From assembly GCF_002834385.1 (NCBI RefSeq), contig NZ_PITQ01000001.1, forward strand, positions 806,001 through 870,000: a DNA stretch of 64,000 bases. The letters are read 5' to 3'. The position numbers and the translations under genes were made by a program. Every line of letters starts with the position of its first letter. The stretch's first letter is position 1. The DNA is from Rahnella sp. AA (GTDB lineage: Bacteria > Pseudomonadota > Gammaproteobacteria > Enterobacterales > Enterobacteriaceae). The notes beneath the pieces are model-generated. The model did not search any database, was not told where the DNA came from, and saw only the letters and a list, made by a program, of their open reading frames with translations. Shown here piece after piece: positions 18,814-29,412 of the stretch.

Positions 18814-20794
18814 GTTTCACACCTGCTTTACGGATTTGTTCATAATGTTGATTCTCAATACGTTCCACTTCTTCAACGGGCACGTAGTAATCAACATCTT
18901 CGTCGAAGCTTTTCGCAATCCAGGTCGCAGCCAGTGCGATGAAGCTCACTGCCGCCAGCCACCAGATATCCCAGATTAATGCGAAACCACAAACCAGACT
19001 CAGCATAGCGATGATGAAACCGGCGCCGCTGTTACGTGGCATATGAATCGGTTCATATTTTGCAGGCTGTTTGTAAGCGGTACCTTTCTCTTTCATGTCC
19101 CAGAACTCATCGCGGTCGTGAATTTGCGGCACGATAGCGAAGTTGTAGAACGGAGGAGGAGAAGAGGTTGACCACTCCAGCGTACGTGCACCCCACGGGT
19201 CACCGGTCAGATCACGGTTCTGGTCACGGTCGCGAACAGAAACGAAGATCATGATCAGCTGGCACAGGATACCGATAGCAATCAGAGCAGCACCGCACGC
19301 AGCAACAACCAGCAGCGGGTGGAACTCAGGATCGATATTCTGGCTGACGCGACGGGTCATCCCCATAAAGCCCAGTGCATACAGTGGCATGAACGCAACG
19401 AAGAAGCCGATGATCCAGAACCAGAATGAACGCACACCCCATTTTTCGTTCAGCGTGAAGCCGAAGGATTTAGGGAACCAGTAAGTCAGACCTGCGAAGC
19501 AACCGAAGACCACACCACCGATGATAACGTTATGGAAGTGGGCAATCAGGAACAGGCTGTTGTGCAGCACGAAGTCAGCACCCGGAACCGCCAACAGAAC
19601 GCCGGTCATACCACCCACAGAGAAGGTGATGATGAAGCCAACGGTCCACAGCATTGCGGCGTTGAGTGTGATACGGCCCTGATACATGGTGAACAGCCAG
19701 TTGAAGATTTTTACCCCGGTCGGGATAGAAATGATCATCGTCATGATGCCGAAGAAGGCATTGACGTTAGCGCCTGAACCCATGGTGAAGAAGTGGTGCA
19801 GCCAAACGATGAACGACAACACGGTGATGGCGATGGTTGCCCATACCAGCGAGGTGTAACCGAACAGACGTTTTTTGGAGAAGGTCGCGGTAACTTCCGA
19901 GAACACACCGAAGACTGGCAGAACCAAAATGTACACTTCCGGATGGCCCCAGGCCCAAATCAGGTTGATGTACATCATCATGTTGCCGCCCATATCATTC
20001 GTGAAGAAATGGGTGCCCAGATAACGGTCTAAAGTCAGCAGTGCAACCGTCACGGTCAGAATCGGGAAGGACACGATAATCAACACGTTGGTGCAGAGTG
20101 CGGCCCAAGTAAATACCGGCATTTTCATCAGCGGCATACCAGGAGCGCGCATCTTCAGGATGGTCGCAAAGAAGTTAACACCGGTCAGCAAGGTCCCGAC
20201 ACCGGATATCTGGAGACTCCAGATCCAGTAATCGACCCCGACACCCGGGCTGTATTCCTTACCGGACAACGGCGGATAGGCCAACCAGCCGGTCTGTGCG
20301 AACTCACCCACACCCAGAGAGATGTTGATCAGGACCACAGCAGCAGCGGTGAACCAGAAGCTGACGTTGTTCAGGAACGGGAATGCCACGTCGCGTGCGC
20401 CGATTTGCAAAGGAACGACGACGTTCATCAGACCGATTACGAAAGGCATCGCCATGAAGAAGATCATGATCACGCCGTGCGCGGTAAAGATTTGGTCGTA
20501 GTGATGAGGTGGCAGGAAGCCAGGTTCACCCGCAGAGGCAAGCACCTGCTGGCTACGCATCATGATGGCATCGGCAAAGCCACGCAACAGCATGACGAAA
20601 GCCAGAATGATGTACATGATACCTAATTTTTTGTGGTCGACTGAGGTCAGCCACTCGGTCCACAGGTATTTCCATTTGCCGAAATAGGTGATACCGGCAA
20701 CGACTGCCAGGCCACCAATAATAATCGCGGCAACGGTGACCATGATAATCGGTTCATGATACGGAACCGAATCAAGCGTTAATTTTCCGAACAT
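18803..20794 (-). CDS. cyoB: Cytochrome o ubiquinol oxidase subunit I
   Basis: CyoB is the catalytic, proton-pumping subunit that carries heme b, heme O and CuB. Its 663 residues equal the E. coli length. Heme and copper ligands are visible in [12 protein letters not shown] (near His106), [14 protein letters not shown] (near His284 with the Tyr cross-link), LHHFFT (near 333-334) and HFHNVIIGG (near 419-421). It begins 3 bp after cyoA. Confidence 0.98.
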   Translation of the reverse strand: MFGKLTLDSVPYHEPIIMVTVAAIIIGGLAVVAGITYFGKWKYLWTEWLTSVDHKKLGIMYIILAFVMLLRGFADAIMMRSQQVLASAGEPGFLPPHHYDQIFTAHGVIMIFFMAMPFVIGLMNVVVPLQIGARDVAFPFLNNVSFWFTAAAVVLINISLGVGEFAQTGWLAYPPLSGKEYSPGVGVDYWIWSLQISGVGTLLTGVNFFATILKMRAPGMPLMKMPVFTWAALCTNVLIIVSFPILTVTVALLTLDRYLGTHFFTNDMGGNMMMYINLIWAWGHPEVYILVLPVFGVFSEVTATFSKKRLFGYTSLVWATIAITVLSFIVWLHHFFTMGSGANVNAFFGIMTMIISIPTGVKIFNWLFTMYQGRITLNAAMLWTVGFIITFSVGGMTGVLLAVPGADFVLHNSLFLIAHFHNVIIGGVVFGCFAGLTYWFPKSFGFTLNEKWGVRSFWFWIIGFFVAFMPLYALGFMGMTRRVSQNIDPEFHPLLVVAACGAALIAIGILCQLIMIFVSVRDRDQNRDLTGDPWGARTLEWSTSSPPPFYNFAIVPQIHDRDEFWDMKEKGTAYKQPAKYEPIHMPRNSGAGFIIAMLSLVCGFALIWDIWWLAAVSFIALAATWIAKSFDEDVDYYVPVEEVERIENQHYEQIRKAGVKHGN

Positions 20795-20797
20795 CGT

Positions 20798-21757
20798 TTA
20801 TTCCTCGGCTCCGGCTGCGTGAGACTGTCCACCCATATCCATGCCTTTCATGTCGCTGCCTGCAGGCATTGGCATGGTATGACCTTCTGGCGCGGCCTTC
20901 ATGTCATGCATGGAGTATTTGCCAATGATTTCTTTGAACAGACCCGGTTTAGCAACAGAGAAGTATTCGACCGGGTTGTCGATGCTCTGCGCAGCCAGTT
21001 TGTTGAAGTCATCAGTGGTTGCCAGCTGGTTCGGTGCGCTTTTCACTTTCGCTACCCAGGTGTCGAAATCGGCACGGGTTGGGGTCGCGATGGTGTTGAA
21101 CTTCATGCCAGAGAAACCGCGGCCGCTGAAGCTTGCTGAGATGCCTTTGTAGGTACCGGCTTCATTTGCAATCAAATGCAATTGAGTCTGCATACCGGCC
21201 ATCGCATAAATCTGTCCGCCGAGCTGAGGAATGAAGAACGAGTTCATCACAGAGTCTGAAGTGACTTTGAACTGAACAGGCACATCTTTAGGAATAACCA
21301 GTTCGTTAACAGTTGCGATGCCCTGCTCCGGATAAATGAACAACCATTTCCAGTCCAGAGAAACAACTTCAACCGTCATCGGTTTTTGGTCAGTCACGAT
21401 TGGCTTGAACGGGTCAAGCGAGTGGGTGGTTTTCCAGGTAATCGTTGCCAGGATGGCAATGATAATAATTGGAACAGTCCAGACGACGGCTTCAATTTTG
21501 TTGGAGTGGGACCAATCAGGACTGTACTTTGCATTTGTATTGGAAGCGCGATACTTCCAGGCAAATGCAAACGCCATGATAATAACTGGGATAACGACGA
21601 TCAGCATTAAACCAATCGCTGTTAAAATCAGCGTTCTCTGCTCAAGTCCAATTGCTCCCTTGGGATCCATCAATGCCGTATTGCAGCCGCTCAACATTAA
21701 CGCGGAGGCAAATAAGGACAACATCCCAATACTTTTATTGTATTTCTTAAGTCTCAT
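20798..21757 (-). CDS. cyoA: Cytochrome o ubiquinol oxidase subunit II
   Basis: This 319-residue lipoprotein subunit has the lipobox LSGC with acylated Cys25, two membrane helices, and a periplasmic cupredoxin domain that lacks a CuA centre, as expected for a quinol oxidase. The C-terminal tail is Met/Gly/His rich. It leads cyoABCDE, the main terminal oxidase at high oxygen. Confidence 0.97.
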   Translation of the reverse strand: MRLKKYNKSIGMLSLFASALMLSGCNTALMDPKGAIGLEQRTLILTAIGLMLIVVIPVIIMAFAFAWKYRASNTNAKYSPDWSHSNKIEAVVWTVPIIIIAILATITWKTTHSLDPFKPIVTDQKPMTVEVVSLDWKWLFIYPEQGIATVNELVIPKDVPVQFKVTSDSVMNSFFIPQLGGQIYAMAGMQTQLHLIANEAGTYKGISASFSGRGFSGMKFNTIATPTRADFDTWVAKVKSAPNQLATTDDFNKLAAQSIDNPVEYFSVAKPGLFKEIIGKYSMHDMKAAPEGHTMPMPAGSDMKGMDMGGQSHAAGAEE

Positions 21758-21827
21758 CTAACGACCTCAATAACTAGGGCTCTATTGTCGCTTCAGGTGT
21801 GCGGGCATTTTACGGGAAGGTTGCAGG

Positions 21828-21855
21828 ACTGTAAACATGCTTAAACAAGTGTCAA
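21828..21855 (-). promoter_or_regulatory. Putative cyoA promoter
   Basis: On the minus strand TTGACA (21855-21850) is followed 16 bases later by TACAGT (21833-21828), so transcription would start near 21821 and leave a leader of about 64 nt. The -35 box is half of a 7+7 bp palindrome, which suggests a regulator binding site. Confidence 0.5.
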
Positions 21856-22018
21856 AGCGCTGTTGACACTTTATGTTAACGCAGTCACACATGTCACGGA
21901 TCGTGACAATTTACAGTGGACAACAATATGTTGCGTATAGATTTTTTTCTATAGTGATGAAAAACAAGGACTGACAGATTTCCGCATTATTATTGTTGTG
22001 CGATATCCCGGCAGCAGG

Positions 22019-22051
22019 TTTAATTAATGTTAAATTAATGTGTTAATAAAG
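22019..22051. promoter_or_regulatory. ArcA-box-like repeats upstream of cyo
   Basis: Three successive units rich in TTAAT (TTAATTAATG, TTAAATTAATG, TGTTAATAAAG) repeat at about one helical turn. ArcA recognises direct repeats of this kind, and cyo is repressed by ArcA-P in E. coli, so this is a reasonable candidate. It lies about 200 bp upstream of the predicted promoter, which is rather far. Confidence 0.35.
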
Positions 22052-22160
22052 TGAAATAAAACGCATCAAAAGAGTCAGCGAAAAATTATCATCATAAATA
22101 TTATTTTTTCGGAATTTAATTTATTGAGTGATATTTATTGATCATTTGTTAAATGAAATG

Positions 22161-22187
22161 CGCCATTCATTTTCATAATGAATGGCG
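22161..22187 (-). terminator. Terminator-like hairpin after ampG
   Basis: CGCCATTCAT (22161-22170) pairs with ATGAATGGCG (22178-22187). The following minus-strand sequence is CATTTCATTT, a weak T-run. Confidence 0.6.
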
Positions 22188-22192
22188 ATAAA

Positions 22193-23671
22193 TCAGGAAC
22201 GTGCGGTGCGGCGTAAGGATAAAAAGTCGAGCAAACTGCCTAAAATAATACCGATAAGACAAACGAAAACGCCCGCCTCCAGCAAAATTCCGGTAAAACC
22301 ATGCCATGACGCCCAGCCTAAACTGTTCACAATCAGCGTCACCAGCCACGCTACCAGCAGCAAACTCCCGCCCAGCATGCAGCGTAACGCCCAGCTGTAA
22401 GGTTTGGCAAAGTGAATGCGCGGCAGGAAAGTGTCCGTTTTCTGGGTGTATTCGAGCGTCTGGCGGCAAACCGCTAACAAGAGCAACCCCGGAACGCCGG
22501 CAACAATTGAGAAAAGATAGAACCATGGCCAGCCGTAAGCTTCCACGAACCAGCCAGCAATCGGACCCACATAGACACGGCCCACCGCAGAAAGTGCAGA
22601 GAGCAGGGCGAACTGTGTTGCCGAGAACGAACGGTTGCAAAGCGTCATCAGCAGGGCTACAAACGCCGCCGTTCCCATCCCGCCGCACAGGTTTTCGAAG
22701 AAAATCGCCGCGCCCATGGTATACAAATCTTTATCTGTAATGGCGAGGATCCAGTAACCCGCGTTTGAAACTGCCTGCAAAATACCAAACAGCATCAACG
22801 CGCGGAACAGGCTCAGACGCTGCATCAGCATTCCGCCAAAAAGCGCGCCAATAATCGTGGCCATCAGGCCGAGCGTTTTGTTCACCAGCCCGACTTCCCC
22901 GGCGTCAAACCCGACACCGCGAATTAAGAATGTGGTGCTCAGGCTGCCCGCAAACGCGTCGCCCATTTTGTACATCACGATGAGAAGTAAAATCAGCCAG
23001 GCGTTGTTGCGCCCAAAGAAGTCTTTCAGAGGCGCCACGACGGCCATTTCAATCGTGCGCGGTGCAGGTTGAGAATTTTGCGGTTCCGGCGATATCAGTG
23101 TGGCGAAAACGCCCATCAGCATCAGCACCGCCATCAGCCAGTACATGTGCTGCCAGCCGAGATAACGGTCAGCCAGCCATAACGCCAGCCCGCCGGAAAC
23201 CAGCATCGCCAGACGATAGCCCAGCACGGAAACTGCGGCACCATTTCCGCGTTCTTCAGGCGGCAGCAAATCCGTTTTATACGCGTCGAATACAATGTCT
23301 TGCGAAGCCGATGCGAAAGCAATCAGCACCGCCAGCGCCGCCAGCCAGAACAAATCTTTACCGGGATCCATAAATCCCATGGCGAAAATCGCTGCGACTA
23401 GCAGCAATTGCGTCAGGATCAGCCACCCGCGCCTGCGCCCGAGAAATGACGGGGTATAGCGGTCCATCATCGGCGACCACAGGAATTTGAACACGTAGGC
23501 CTGGCCGACCAGCGAGAAAATCCCAATAGTTTTCAGATCGACATTTTCGACGGTCATCCACGCCTGCAAGGTGCCGGACGTCAGCGCCAGCGGTAGGCCG
23601 GAAGCAAAGCCCAGAAGCAGCAAAATGACGGTATTGCGTTGCGTGAAAATCTTAAAGTACTGACTGATCAT
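22193..23671 (-). CDS. ampG: Muropeptide permease AmpG
   Basis: AmpG imports anhydro-muropeptides released by cell-wall turnover for recycling and, where an inducible AmpC is present, provides its signal. The 492-residue MFS-like protein has many membrane helices, and the signature LGFASGLPLALTSGTLQAWMT lies near its N terminus. I chose the ATG at 23671 (MISQYFKIF), which gives the family length. The longer frame to 23767 adds a non-conserved segment. yajG lies upstream, as in E. coli. Confidence 0.95.
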   Translation of the reverse strand: MISQYFKIFTQRNTVILLLLGFASGLPLALTSGTLQAWMTVENVDLKTIGIFSLVGQAYVFKFLWSPMMDRYTPSFLGRRRGWLILTQLLLVAAIFAMGFMDPGKDLFWLAALAVLIAFASASQDIVFDAYKTDLLPPEERGNGAAVSVLGYRLAMLVSGGLALWLADRYLGWQHMYWLMAVLMLMGVFATLISPEPQNSQPAPRTIEMAVVAPLKDFFGRNNAWLILLLIVMYKMGDAFAGSLSTTFLIRGVGFDAGEVGLVNKTLGLMATIIGALFGGMLMQRLSLFRALMLFGILQAVSNAGYWILAITDKDLYTMGAAIFFENLCGGMGTAAFVALLMTLCNRSFSATQFALLSALSAVGRVYVGPIAGWFVEAYGWPWFYLFSIVAGVPGLLLLAVCRQTLEYTQKTDTFLPRIHFAKPYSWALRCMLGGSLLLVAWLVTLIVNSLGWASWHGFTGILLEAGVFVCLIGIILGSLLDFLSLRRTARS

Positions 23672-23765
23672 GAAAATGTGTTCCTGCGAACCGGTGAGAG
23701 AGTGACGCAGGGGCATAATAAAGGAAGCGGGGAGAATAAAGGAAGGAATGCTTGTTCTGAAAAGC

Positions 23766-23792
23766 ATTCTGCCCGGACTGGCCGGGCAGAAT
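23766..23792 (-). terminator. Hairpin downstream of yajG
   Basis: ATTCTGCCCGG (23766-23776) pairs perfectly with CCGGGCAGAAT (23782-23792). The minus-strand sequence after it contains TGCTTTTC, so it probably acts as a terminator or attenuator between yajG and ampG. Confidence 0.7.
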
Positions 23793-23817
23793 AGGTCACA
23801 CAGGTTTCAGCCGGAGC

Positions 23818-24396
23818 TTATCGGGCGTTAGCCTTGATGAAGTCGCTGATGCTGGTGTCTGACGCCATGTCACTGATGACATCACCCAGCGTGGTGTTAA
23901 CCGCGTTGGTGATTTTAGCGTTGGTGGCGGAAAGCGCGCCCTGAACGTTATACGTCGAGCGGTAGTTTTTCACCTGCTTACTGCCGTTTTTCGCGGTAGC
24001 AATGATTGAGATGTCTGCTTTCGTGGTGATGTTGTAACGCAGGTTACCTTCCTGAACATCTGCATACAGGTTATTTACGACAATCTGCAGATCAACTGCA
24101 CCGTCAGCACCTACCATATAACCACGTGCGGTCATTTGTTTCTCCAGCGACTCCTGCAACAGGAAACGCAGATCGCGCGATGGCGTCAGTGAAATCAGCT
24201 GGCCGTCACGGTTCACTTTTGCCAGTGCCTGATCCTGACGCTGGTCAGCCCCGTTGATGCTGATGGTGATGCCCTGAAGGGTAGGATCCTGTGAAGGCAG
24301 AACAATTTTCGGAGAAACATCCAGCGTGTTGGTGCTGGTGGCACAGCCCGCCAGCATGAACATCGCCAGAACAGGGAAAATAATTTTCTTTAACAT
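23818..24396 (-). CDS. yajG: YajG family lipoprotein
   Basis: This 192-residue predicted lipoprotein has the lipobox LAGC (Cys18) and a single mixed alpha/beta domain. It matches E. coli YajG, whose function is unknown. It lies immediately upstream of ampG on the same strand and may be co-transcribed with it, although a hairpin separates them. Confidence 0.92.
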   Translation of the reverse strand: MLKKIIFPVLAMFMLAGCATSTNTLDVSPKIVLPSQDPTLQGITISINGADQRQDQALAKVNRDGQLISLTPSRDLRFLLQESLEKQMTARGYMVGADGAVDLQIVVNNLYADVQEGNLRYNITTKADISIIATAKNGSKQVKNYRSTYNVQGALSATNAKITNAVNTTLGDVISDMASDTSISDFIKANAR

Positions 24397-24723
24397 GTGT
24401 ATTTTCTCAATATTAATAAGGGAATAGTGCTCAAAATTTTGCCGACATCATAACATTGCCATTTGCCGGGGGAAGTCCCAACAATCCGGAAAACGTGTTT
24501 TTTGCGTTTTTTTTCAGCAAATAGGTCGCAAAGTGCAAGGCCGCTTCCTTCATCCGTGGCGAAGCAGTCGTTTCTTTGACAGACTGAGCGGCATTTTTAT
24601 CAACCTGCCACAGAAATTTATTATTCGGATGTGCGAAGAATCTGGAAAGCCGCCTATCATTATAAAGAGATAGGTGTACCAGAAAGGCGCAGTTCTCAAC
24701 TGATGCGGTGTAAGGAGATTGCT
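24397..24723. other. Divergent intergenic region yajG/bolA (327 bp, no gene)
   Basis: A candidate bolA promoter is TTGACA (24576-24581), a 16-base spacer and TATCAA (24598-24603). The bolA ribosome site TAAGGAG is at 24712-24718. E. coli bolA is growth-phase controlled, but I cannot assign a gearbox promoter here. I see no reading frame worth calling. Confidence 0.45.
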
Positions 24724-25038
24724 ATGATTCGTGAGCAAATAGAAGCAAAATTAGTTGAAGCATTCGAACCTGCGTTTCTGGAAGTGACTGACGAAAGCTA
24801 TCGTCATAATGTCCCTGCAGGTTCTGAAAGCCATTTTAAGGTTGTCATGGTGACGGATAAGTTTGTGGGTGAGCGTTTTCTGGCACGGCATCGGGCAATT
24901 TACGGGAGACTCAGTGAAGAGCTTGCTGGCAGCGTACATGCACTGGCATTGCATACCTATACTCTGAAAGAGTGGGAAGGTTTACAGGATACAGTCCTTG
25001 CTTCACCTTCATGCCGTGGTGCGGGCACAATGGCCTGA
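24724..25038 (+). CDS. bolA: BolA family transcriptional/iron-sulfur regulator
   Basis: BolA shapes cell morphology under stress, and with monothiol glutaredoxins it takes part in iron-sulfur trafficking. The 104-residue protein has the class II KH-like fold, with a conserved [25 protein letters not shown]-type region in which the key His lies near residue 36. The ATG at 24724 follows TAAGGAGATTGCT. The longer frame from 24631 is not supported. Confidence 0.95.
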   Translation: MIREQIEAKLVEAFEPAFLEVTDESYRHNVPAGSESHFKVVMVTDKFVGERFLARHRAIYGRLSEELAGSVHALALHTYTLKEWEGLQDTVLASPSCRGAGTMA

Positions 25039-25140
25039 TTGTCGCGATCTGATTCACAAAAGGCACAAATATCGATGTTTGGTGCGGTAACACTGGAATT
25101 TTCCTCGCCAGATGCGGTATTAGTAGATGCGAATTTCAAG

Positions 25141-25165
25141 AAACGGCCCTCGGGCCGTTTTTGTT
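25141..25165 (+). terminator. Terminator after bolA
   Basis: AAACGGCCC (25141-25149) pairs with GGGCCGTTT (25152-25160) and is followed by TTGTTTTT. Confidence 0.85.
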
Positions 25166-25270
25166 TTTCCTCTGACGGACAGGCGGCAAGGGTAACTCCC
25201 TGGCATCGACCGCATTTTTCGAAGGATCGAGTCCCGTGTGAGTTTCCCTCCCGCGCAACAGATACCGTCC

Positions 25271-25299
25271 TCGACTCAATGCGTCTGCGCCGCTATAAT
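25271..25299 (+). promoter_or_regulatory. Putative tig promoter
   Basis: A perfect TATAAT (25294-25299) sits 17 bases after TCGACT (25271-25276), which matches four of six -35 positions. The start would be near 25306. Confidence 0.6.
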
Positions 25300-25487
25300 G
25301 TCGCGTCTAATTTTTCCGGAATGGTTTCGGACGCTCTCGAATACAGGGCTACGTTCTGATACAGAACTGTCCCGGTTCTTAGAAGTCGTTTTCAAGGTAA
25401 GTTCGCGCTTTCTTCGATGCTGCTTCTCATCTTGAGAACGACTTCTGGAGTTGACCGAGCACTGTGATTTTTTTTTGAGGTAACAAG

Positions 25488-26792
25488 ATGCAAGTTTCTG
25501 TTGAAACCACTCAAGGCCTTGGGCGCCGCGTAACGATTACTGTTCCTGCTGAAAGCATTGAAAAAGCAGTGAGCAGTGAACTGATCAACGTCTCTAAAAA
25601 AGTACGTATTGACGGCTTCCGTAAGGGCAAAGTACCAAGCCACATCATCGAACAGCGCTACGGCGCGTCAGTACGTCAGGACGTACTGGGTGATCTGATG
25701 CAACGCAACTTTGTTGATGCGATCATCAAAGAAAAAATCAATCCAGCTGGCGCACCTAACTACATCCCGGGTGAGTACAAGCAGGGTGAAGACTTCAATT
25801 TCTCCGTAGAATTTGAAGTGTACCCGGAAGTTGAGCTGAAAGATCTGGAAAACATCGAAGTTGAAAAACCTGTCGTTGAAGTTAACGACGCTGATGTTGA
25901 TACCATGCTGGAAACTCTGCGTAAGCAACAAGCTGACTGGAAAGAAACTGACGCTGCAGCAACTGCTGAAGACCGCGTTACCGTTGATTTCTCCGGTTCT
26001 ATCGACGGTGAAGAATTCGAAGGCGGTAAAGCCTCTGATTTCGTACTGGCTATGGGCCAGGGTCGCATGATCCCAGGCTTCGAAGACGGTCTGGTCGGTC
26101 ACAAAGCGGGTGAAGAATTCGTCATCGACGTAAACTTCCCGGAAGATTACCACGCTGAAAACCTGAAAGGTAAAGCGGCTAAGTTCGCGATTACCCTGAA
26201 GAAAGTTGAAGAGCGTGAGCTGCCAGAACTGACACCAGAATTCATCAAACGTTTCGGCGTGGCTGATGGTTCCGTTGAAGGTCTGCGTGCTGAAGTGCGT
26301 AAAAACATGGAACGCGAACTGAAAGGTGCTGTACGTAACCGCATCAAAACTCAGGCAATCGACGGTCTGGTCAGCGCTAACGAAATCGACGTGCCATCTG
26401 CACTTATCGACGGTGAAGTTGACGTTCTGCGTCGCCAGGCTGCACAGCGTTTTGGTGGCAACGAAAAACAAGCGCTGGAACTGCCACGCGAGTTGTTCGA
26501 AGAGCAAGCTAAACGCCGCGTTGTTGTTGGTCTGCTGCTGGGTGAAGTGATCAGCCAGCACGAACTGAAAGCTGACGAAGATCGCGTTAAAGCACTGATC
26601 GAAGAAATGGCTTCTGCGTACGAAGATCCACAGGAAGTAGTTGAGTTCTACAGCAAAAACAAAGAGCTGATGAACAACATGCGTAACGTCGCGCTGGAAG
26701 AACAAGCGGTCGAAACTCTGTTGTCTAAAGCGAAAGTGACTGAAAAAGCCACTACCTTTACTGAACTGATGAACCAGACTCAACCTGCATAA
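25488..26792 (+). CDS. tig: Trigger factor
   Basis: Trigger factor is the ribosome-bound chaperone and peptidyl-prolyl isomerase that meets nascent chains at the exit tunnel. The 434 residues show the ribosome-binding GFRKGKVP loop (about 43-50), an FKBP-type isomerase domain (about 150-245), and the C-terminal helical arms. It precedes clpP-clpX-lon, the usual order. Codon use looks optimised, as for an abundant protein. Confidence 0.98.
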   Translation: MQVSVETTQGLGRRVTITVPAESIEKAVSSELINVSKKVRIDGFRKGKVPSHIIEQRYGASVRQDVLGDLMQRNFVDAIIKEKINPAGAPNYIPGEYKQGEDFNFSVEFEVYPEVELKDLENIEVEKPVVEVNDADVDTMLETLRKQQADWKETDAAATAEDRVTVDFSGSIDGEEFEGGKASDFVLAMGQGRMIPGFEDGLVGHKAGEEFVIDVNFPEDYHAENLKGKAAKFAITLKKVEERELPELTPEFIKRFGVADGSVEGLRAEVRKNMERELKGAVRNRIKTQAIDGLVSANEIDVPSALIDGEVDVLRRQAAQRFGGNEKQALELPRELFEEQAKRRVVVGLLLGEVISQHELKADEDRVKALIEEMASAYEDPQEVVEFYSKNKELMNNMRNVALEEQAVETLLSKAKVTEKATTFTELMNQTQPA

Positions 26793-26833
26793 TTATATTG
26801 CACGTTGCTGAACTTGTAGAAAGGTTCGCTTCC

Positions 26834-26863
26834 AAAGCCCGCGGTTTTTACTGCGGGCTTTTT
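26834..26863 (+). terminator. Terminator after tig
   Basis: AAAGCCCGC (26834-26842) pairs with GCGGGCTTT (26853-26861) and runs into five T. Confidence 0.9.
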
Positions 26864-27019
26864 ATTTCCTGAAAATCAGGTATTTTTGTTTTTGGTTGTT
26901 GTTTTTGCACTATATTTATCAAGATAAAGCACAGCTCACGTAGAAACTGCTCAGTGCTCTCCGCCAGGATGGTATTTCACTGTTCAGAACGAATGAAAGA
27001 AAAGAAATATTTCCGTGGG

Positions 27020-27047
27020 CTTGAAAAAAGGGGCTAAATCCCCCAAT
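27020..27047 (+). promoter_or_regulatory. Sigma-32 heat-shock promoter of clpP
   Basis: CTTGAAA (27020-27026), 14 bases, then CCCCAAT (27041-27047) closely match the sigma-32 consensus CTTGAAA-N13-15-CCCCATNT. E. coli clpP is also controlled by sigma-32. Confidence 0.75.
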
Positions 27048-27207
27048 TAATAGTGACAATCCCAGGTAAATTTGTAGTTAAAATCTGACTGATAAAGACC
27101 GTCAGGCGTGTAAATGGCGACTTGGCCGCTTGAGCATAGTCATGTGTGCCTATCTCAAGTAGAATCGGTTTTAAAGAGCGCCAAACAGAATCTATTAGGA
27201 GACGGTT

Positions 27208-27831
27208 ATGTCATACAGTGGTGAAAGAGAACAATTTGCACCAAACATGGCGTTGGTACCCATGGTGGTTGAGCAAACTTCACGGGGCGAGCGTTCATAC
27301 GACATCTTCTCCCGCCTGCTTAAGGAACGCATTATCTTCCTGACGGGTCAGGTTGAAGATCATATGGCTAACCTGATTGTTGCCCAGATGCTGTTCCTGG
27401 AAGCAGAAAGTCCGGAAAAAGACATTTATCTGTATATTAACTCGCCGGGTGGTGTGATCACTGCCGGTATGTCGATTTATGACACCATGCAGTTCATCAA
27501 ACCGGATGTCAGCACCATTTGTATGGGACAGGCTTGCTCTATGGGGGCGTTTCTGCTGACCGCCGGCGCAGAAGGTAAACGCTTCTGTTTGCCGAACTCC
27601 CGCGTGATGATTCACCAACCTTTGGGCGGTTTCCAGGGGCAGGCAACGGACATTGAAATTCATGCAAAAGAAATTCTGAAAGTGAAATCCCGCATGAACG
27701 AACTGATGGCGAAACATACGGGCAAATCTCTTGAAGAAATAGAGCGTGACACTGAGCGCGATCGTTTCTTGTCCGCTGATGAGGCTGTACAGTACGGGTT
27801 AGTCGATTCTGTATTTACCCATCGCGCCTGA
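27208..27831 (+). CDS. clpP: ATP-dependent Clp protease proteolytic subunit
   Basis: ClpP forms the tetradecameric serine peptidase barrel used by ClpX and ClpA. The catalytic triad Ser111, His136 and Asp185 can be counted directly and matches E. coli precursor numbering. The 207 residues include a short N-terminal propeptide that is removed autocatalytically in the family. clpX follows after 203 bp. Confidence 0.98.
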   Translation: MSYSGEREQFAPNMALVPMVVEQTSRGERSYDIFSRLLKERIIFLTGQVEDHMANLIVAQMLFLEAESPEKDIYLYINSPGGVITAGMSIYDTMQFIKPDVSTICMGQACSMGAFLLTAGAEGKRFCLPNSRVMIHQPLGGFQGQATDIEIHAKEILKVKSRMNELMAKHTGKSLEEIERDTERDRFLSADEAVQYGLVDSVFTHRA

Positions 27832-28034
27832 CGGCTTATTTCTGCCGGGCTGATGGTCTATAGTTATACTCATACGGACGTCTCACGGGCAGAGCCGGAG
27901 TGATCAAAAGCCTGCCTGTAATGAGTAATAACAGGAATGAACAGACATCAGCCAATCATGCGGCTGTTGTGTAATAGGGTCGTGCCGTGGTGTTTACTAC
28001 GCTGCGGGACTGATATTAAAGAAGAGGTTTACTG

Positions 28035-29309
28035 ATGACAGATAAGCGCAAAGACGGTTCAGGAAAGCTGCTGTACTGCTCTTTTTGCGGCAAAAGCCAG
28101 CATGAAGTTCGTAAGCTGATTGCCGGGCCGTCAGTGTATATCTGCGATGAGTGTGTCGATTTATGTAACGACATTATTCGCGAAGAGATCAAAGAAGTCG
28201 CGCCACACCGTGAACGCAGTGCACTGCCGACGCCGCATGAGATTCGTCAGCACCTTGACGATTATGTTATCGGTCAGGAGCCTGCGAAAAAAGTGCTGGC
28301 AGTGGCGGTCTACAACCACTACAAGCGCTTGCGTAATGGCGATACCAGTAATGGTATCGAATTAGGCAAGAGCAACATTCTGCTGATCGGGCCGACCGGT
28401 AGCGGTAAAACGCTGCTGGCTGAAACCCTGGCGCGTTTCCTGGATGTGCCATTTACGATGGCTGATGCCACGACACTGACTGAAGCCGGTTATGTGGGTG
28501 AAGACGTCGAAAATATCATCCAGAAACTGCTGCAGAAATGTGATTACGACGTGCAGAAAGCGCAACGCGGTATTGTCTACATTGACGAAATCGACAAGAT
28601 TTCCCGCAAGTCTGACAACCCGTCCATCACGCGTGACGTGTCGGGTGAAGGTGTTCAGCAAGCACTGTTGAAACTGATTGAAGGTACAGTGGCTGCGGTT
28701 CCTCCTCAGGGCGGACGTAAACATCCACAGCAGGAATTCCTGCAAGTTGATACTTCGAAAATCCTGTTTATCTGCGGCGGTGCATTTGCCGGGTTAGACA
28801 AAGTGATTGGGCAGCGCATCAACACCAATACCGGTATCGGTTTCGGCGCGGAAGTAAAAGGCAAAGAACAGAAAGCGACGGAAGGTCAGTTGCTGGCGCA
28901 GGCAGAACCAGAAGATTTGATCAAATTTGGTCTGATCCCTGAGTTCATTGGCCGTTTGCCAGTGGTTGCAACCCTGAGCGAGCTGAATGAAGAAGCACTG
29001 ATTCAGATTCTGAAAGAGCCGAAAAATGCGCTGACTAAGCAGTATCAGGCATTGTTCAATCTGGAAGGCGTTGAACTGGAGTTCCGTGATGAAGCGCTGA
29101 CTGCGATTGCGAAAAAAGCCATGGTCCGTAAAACCGGTGCCCGTGGTCTGCGCTCCATCGTAGAAGCTGCTTTGCTGGATACGATGTATGATCTGCCGTC
29201 TCTCGAAGATGTCGAAAAAGTGGTGATTGATGAATCCGTAATAGCGGGTCAGTCAGAACCTCTGATGATTTATGGCAAACCAGAAGCACAACAGGCATCT
29301 GGCGAATAA
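28035..29309 (+). CDS. clpX: ATP-dependent Clp protease ATPase subunit ClpX
   Basis: ClpX is the hexameric AAA+ unfoldase that feeds ssrA-tagged and other substrates to ClpP. The N-terminal zinc domain has Cys15, Cys18, Cys37 and Cys40. The Walker A GPTGSGKT lies near residues 119-126 and the Walker [10 protein letters not shown] near 180-188. Its 424 residues match E. coli. A strong terminator follows, so lon is transcribed separately. Confidence 0.98.
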   Translation: MTDKRKDGSGKLLYCSFCGKSQHEVRKLIAGPSVYICDECVDLCNDIIREEIKEVAPHRERSALPTPHEIRQHLDDYVIGQEPAKKVLAVAVYNHYKRLRNGDTSNGIELGKSNILLIGPTGSGKTLLAETLARFLDVPFTMADATTLTEAGYVGEDVENIIQKLLQKCDYDVQKAQRGIVYIDEIDKISRKSDNPSITRDVSGEGVQQALLKLIEGTVAAVPPQGGRKHPQQEFLQVDTSKILFICGGAFAGLDKVIGQRINTNTGIGFGAEVKGKEQKATEGQLLAQAEPEDLIKFGLIPEFIGRLPVVATLSELNEEALIQILKEPKNALTKQYQALFNLEGVELEFRDEALTAIAKKAMVRKTGARGLRSIVEAALLDTMYDLPSLEDVEKVVIDESVIAGQSEPLMIYGKPEAQQASGE

Positions 29310-29340
29310 TTAGCCAATCTATCCAGAGAGTTAGCCACGA

Positions 29341-29370
29341 AATGGGGGATTTTGTCCCCCATTTTTTTTT
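29341..29370 (+). terminator. Terminator after clpX
   Basis: AATGGGGG (29341-29348) pairs with CCCCCATT (29356-29363) and is followed by a run of nine T. Confidence 0.93.
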
Positions 29371-29383
29371 CGCACATTCTTAT

Positions 29384-29412
29384 CGTTGAATGTCAGACAT
29401 TCATCCCCATAT
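29384..29412 (+). promoter_or_regulatory. Sigma-32 heat-shock promoter of lon
   Basis: CGTTGAAT (29384-29391), 13 bases, then CCCCATAT (29405-29412) form a sigma-32-type promoter. It is very like the well-known E. coli lon heat-shock promoter. Confidence 0.8.

Larger units (their letters stand above)
21758..22192. other. Regulatory region upstream of the cyo operon (435 bp, no gene)
   Basis: This A/T-rich stretch holds a probable cyoA promoter on the minus strand: TTGACA at 21855-21850, a 16-base spacer and TACAGT at 21833-21828. The -35 lies in the palindrome GTGTCAA-N7-TTGACAC (21849-21869). A second palindrome, TGTCACG-GAT-CGTGACA, is at 21892-21908. TTAA-rich repeats spaced 10-11 bp are at 22019-22051. 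The ampG terminator closes the region. I see no credible reading frame. Confidence 0.6.
25039..25487. other. Intergenic region bolA/tig (449 bp, no gene)
   Basis: The stretch holds the bolA terminator (25141-25165), a probable tig promoter (25271-25299) and a long tig leader of about 180 nt. The leader has no recognisable riboswitch, and its ribosome site (GAGG at 25477-25480) is close to the tig ATG. No convincing reading frame is present. Confidence 0.6.
26793..27207. other. Intergenic region tig/clpP (415 bp, no gene)
   Basis: After the tig terminator comes an A/T-rich stretch that ends with a heat-shock-type promoter (27020-27047) and a leader of about 150 nt before clpP. The clpP ATG at 27208 has AGGAG upstream (27198-27202). 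I see no reading frame of note. Confidence 0.6.

Noticed and set aside
25668-26783. 371-codon open frame antisense to tig
   Set aside because: It mirrors the trigger factor gene exactly, is phenylalanine/glutamine rich as expected for the complement of Glu/Lys/Leu codons, and has no family resemblance.
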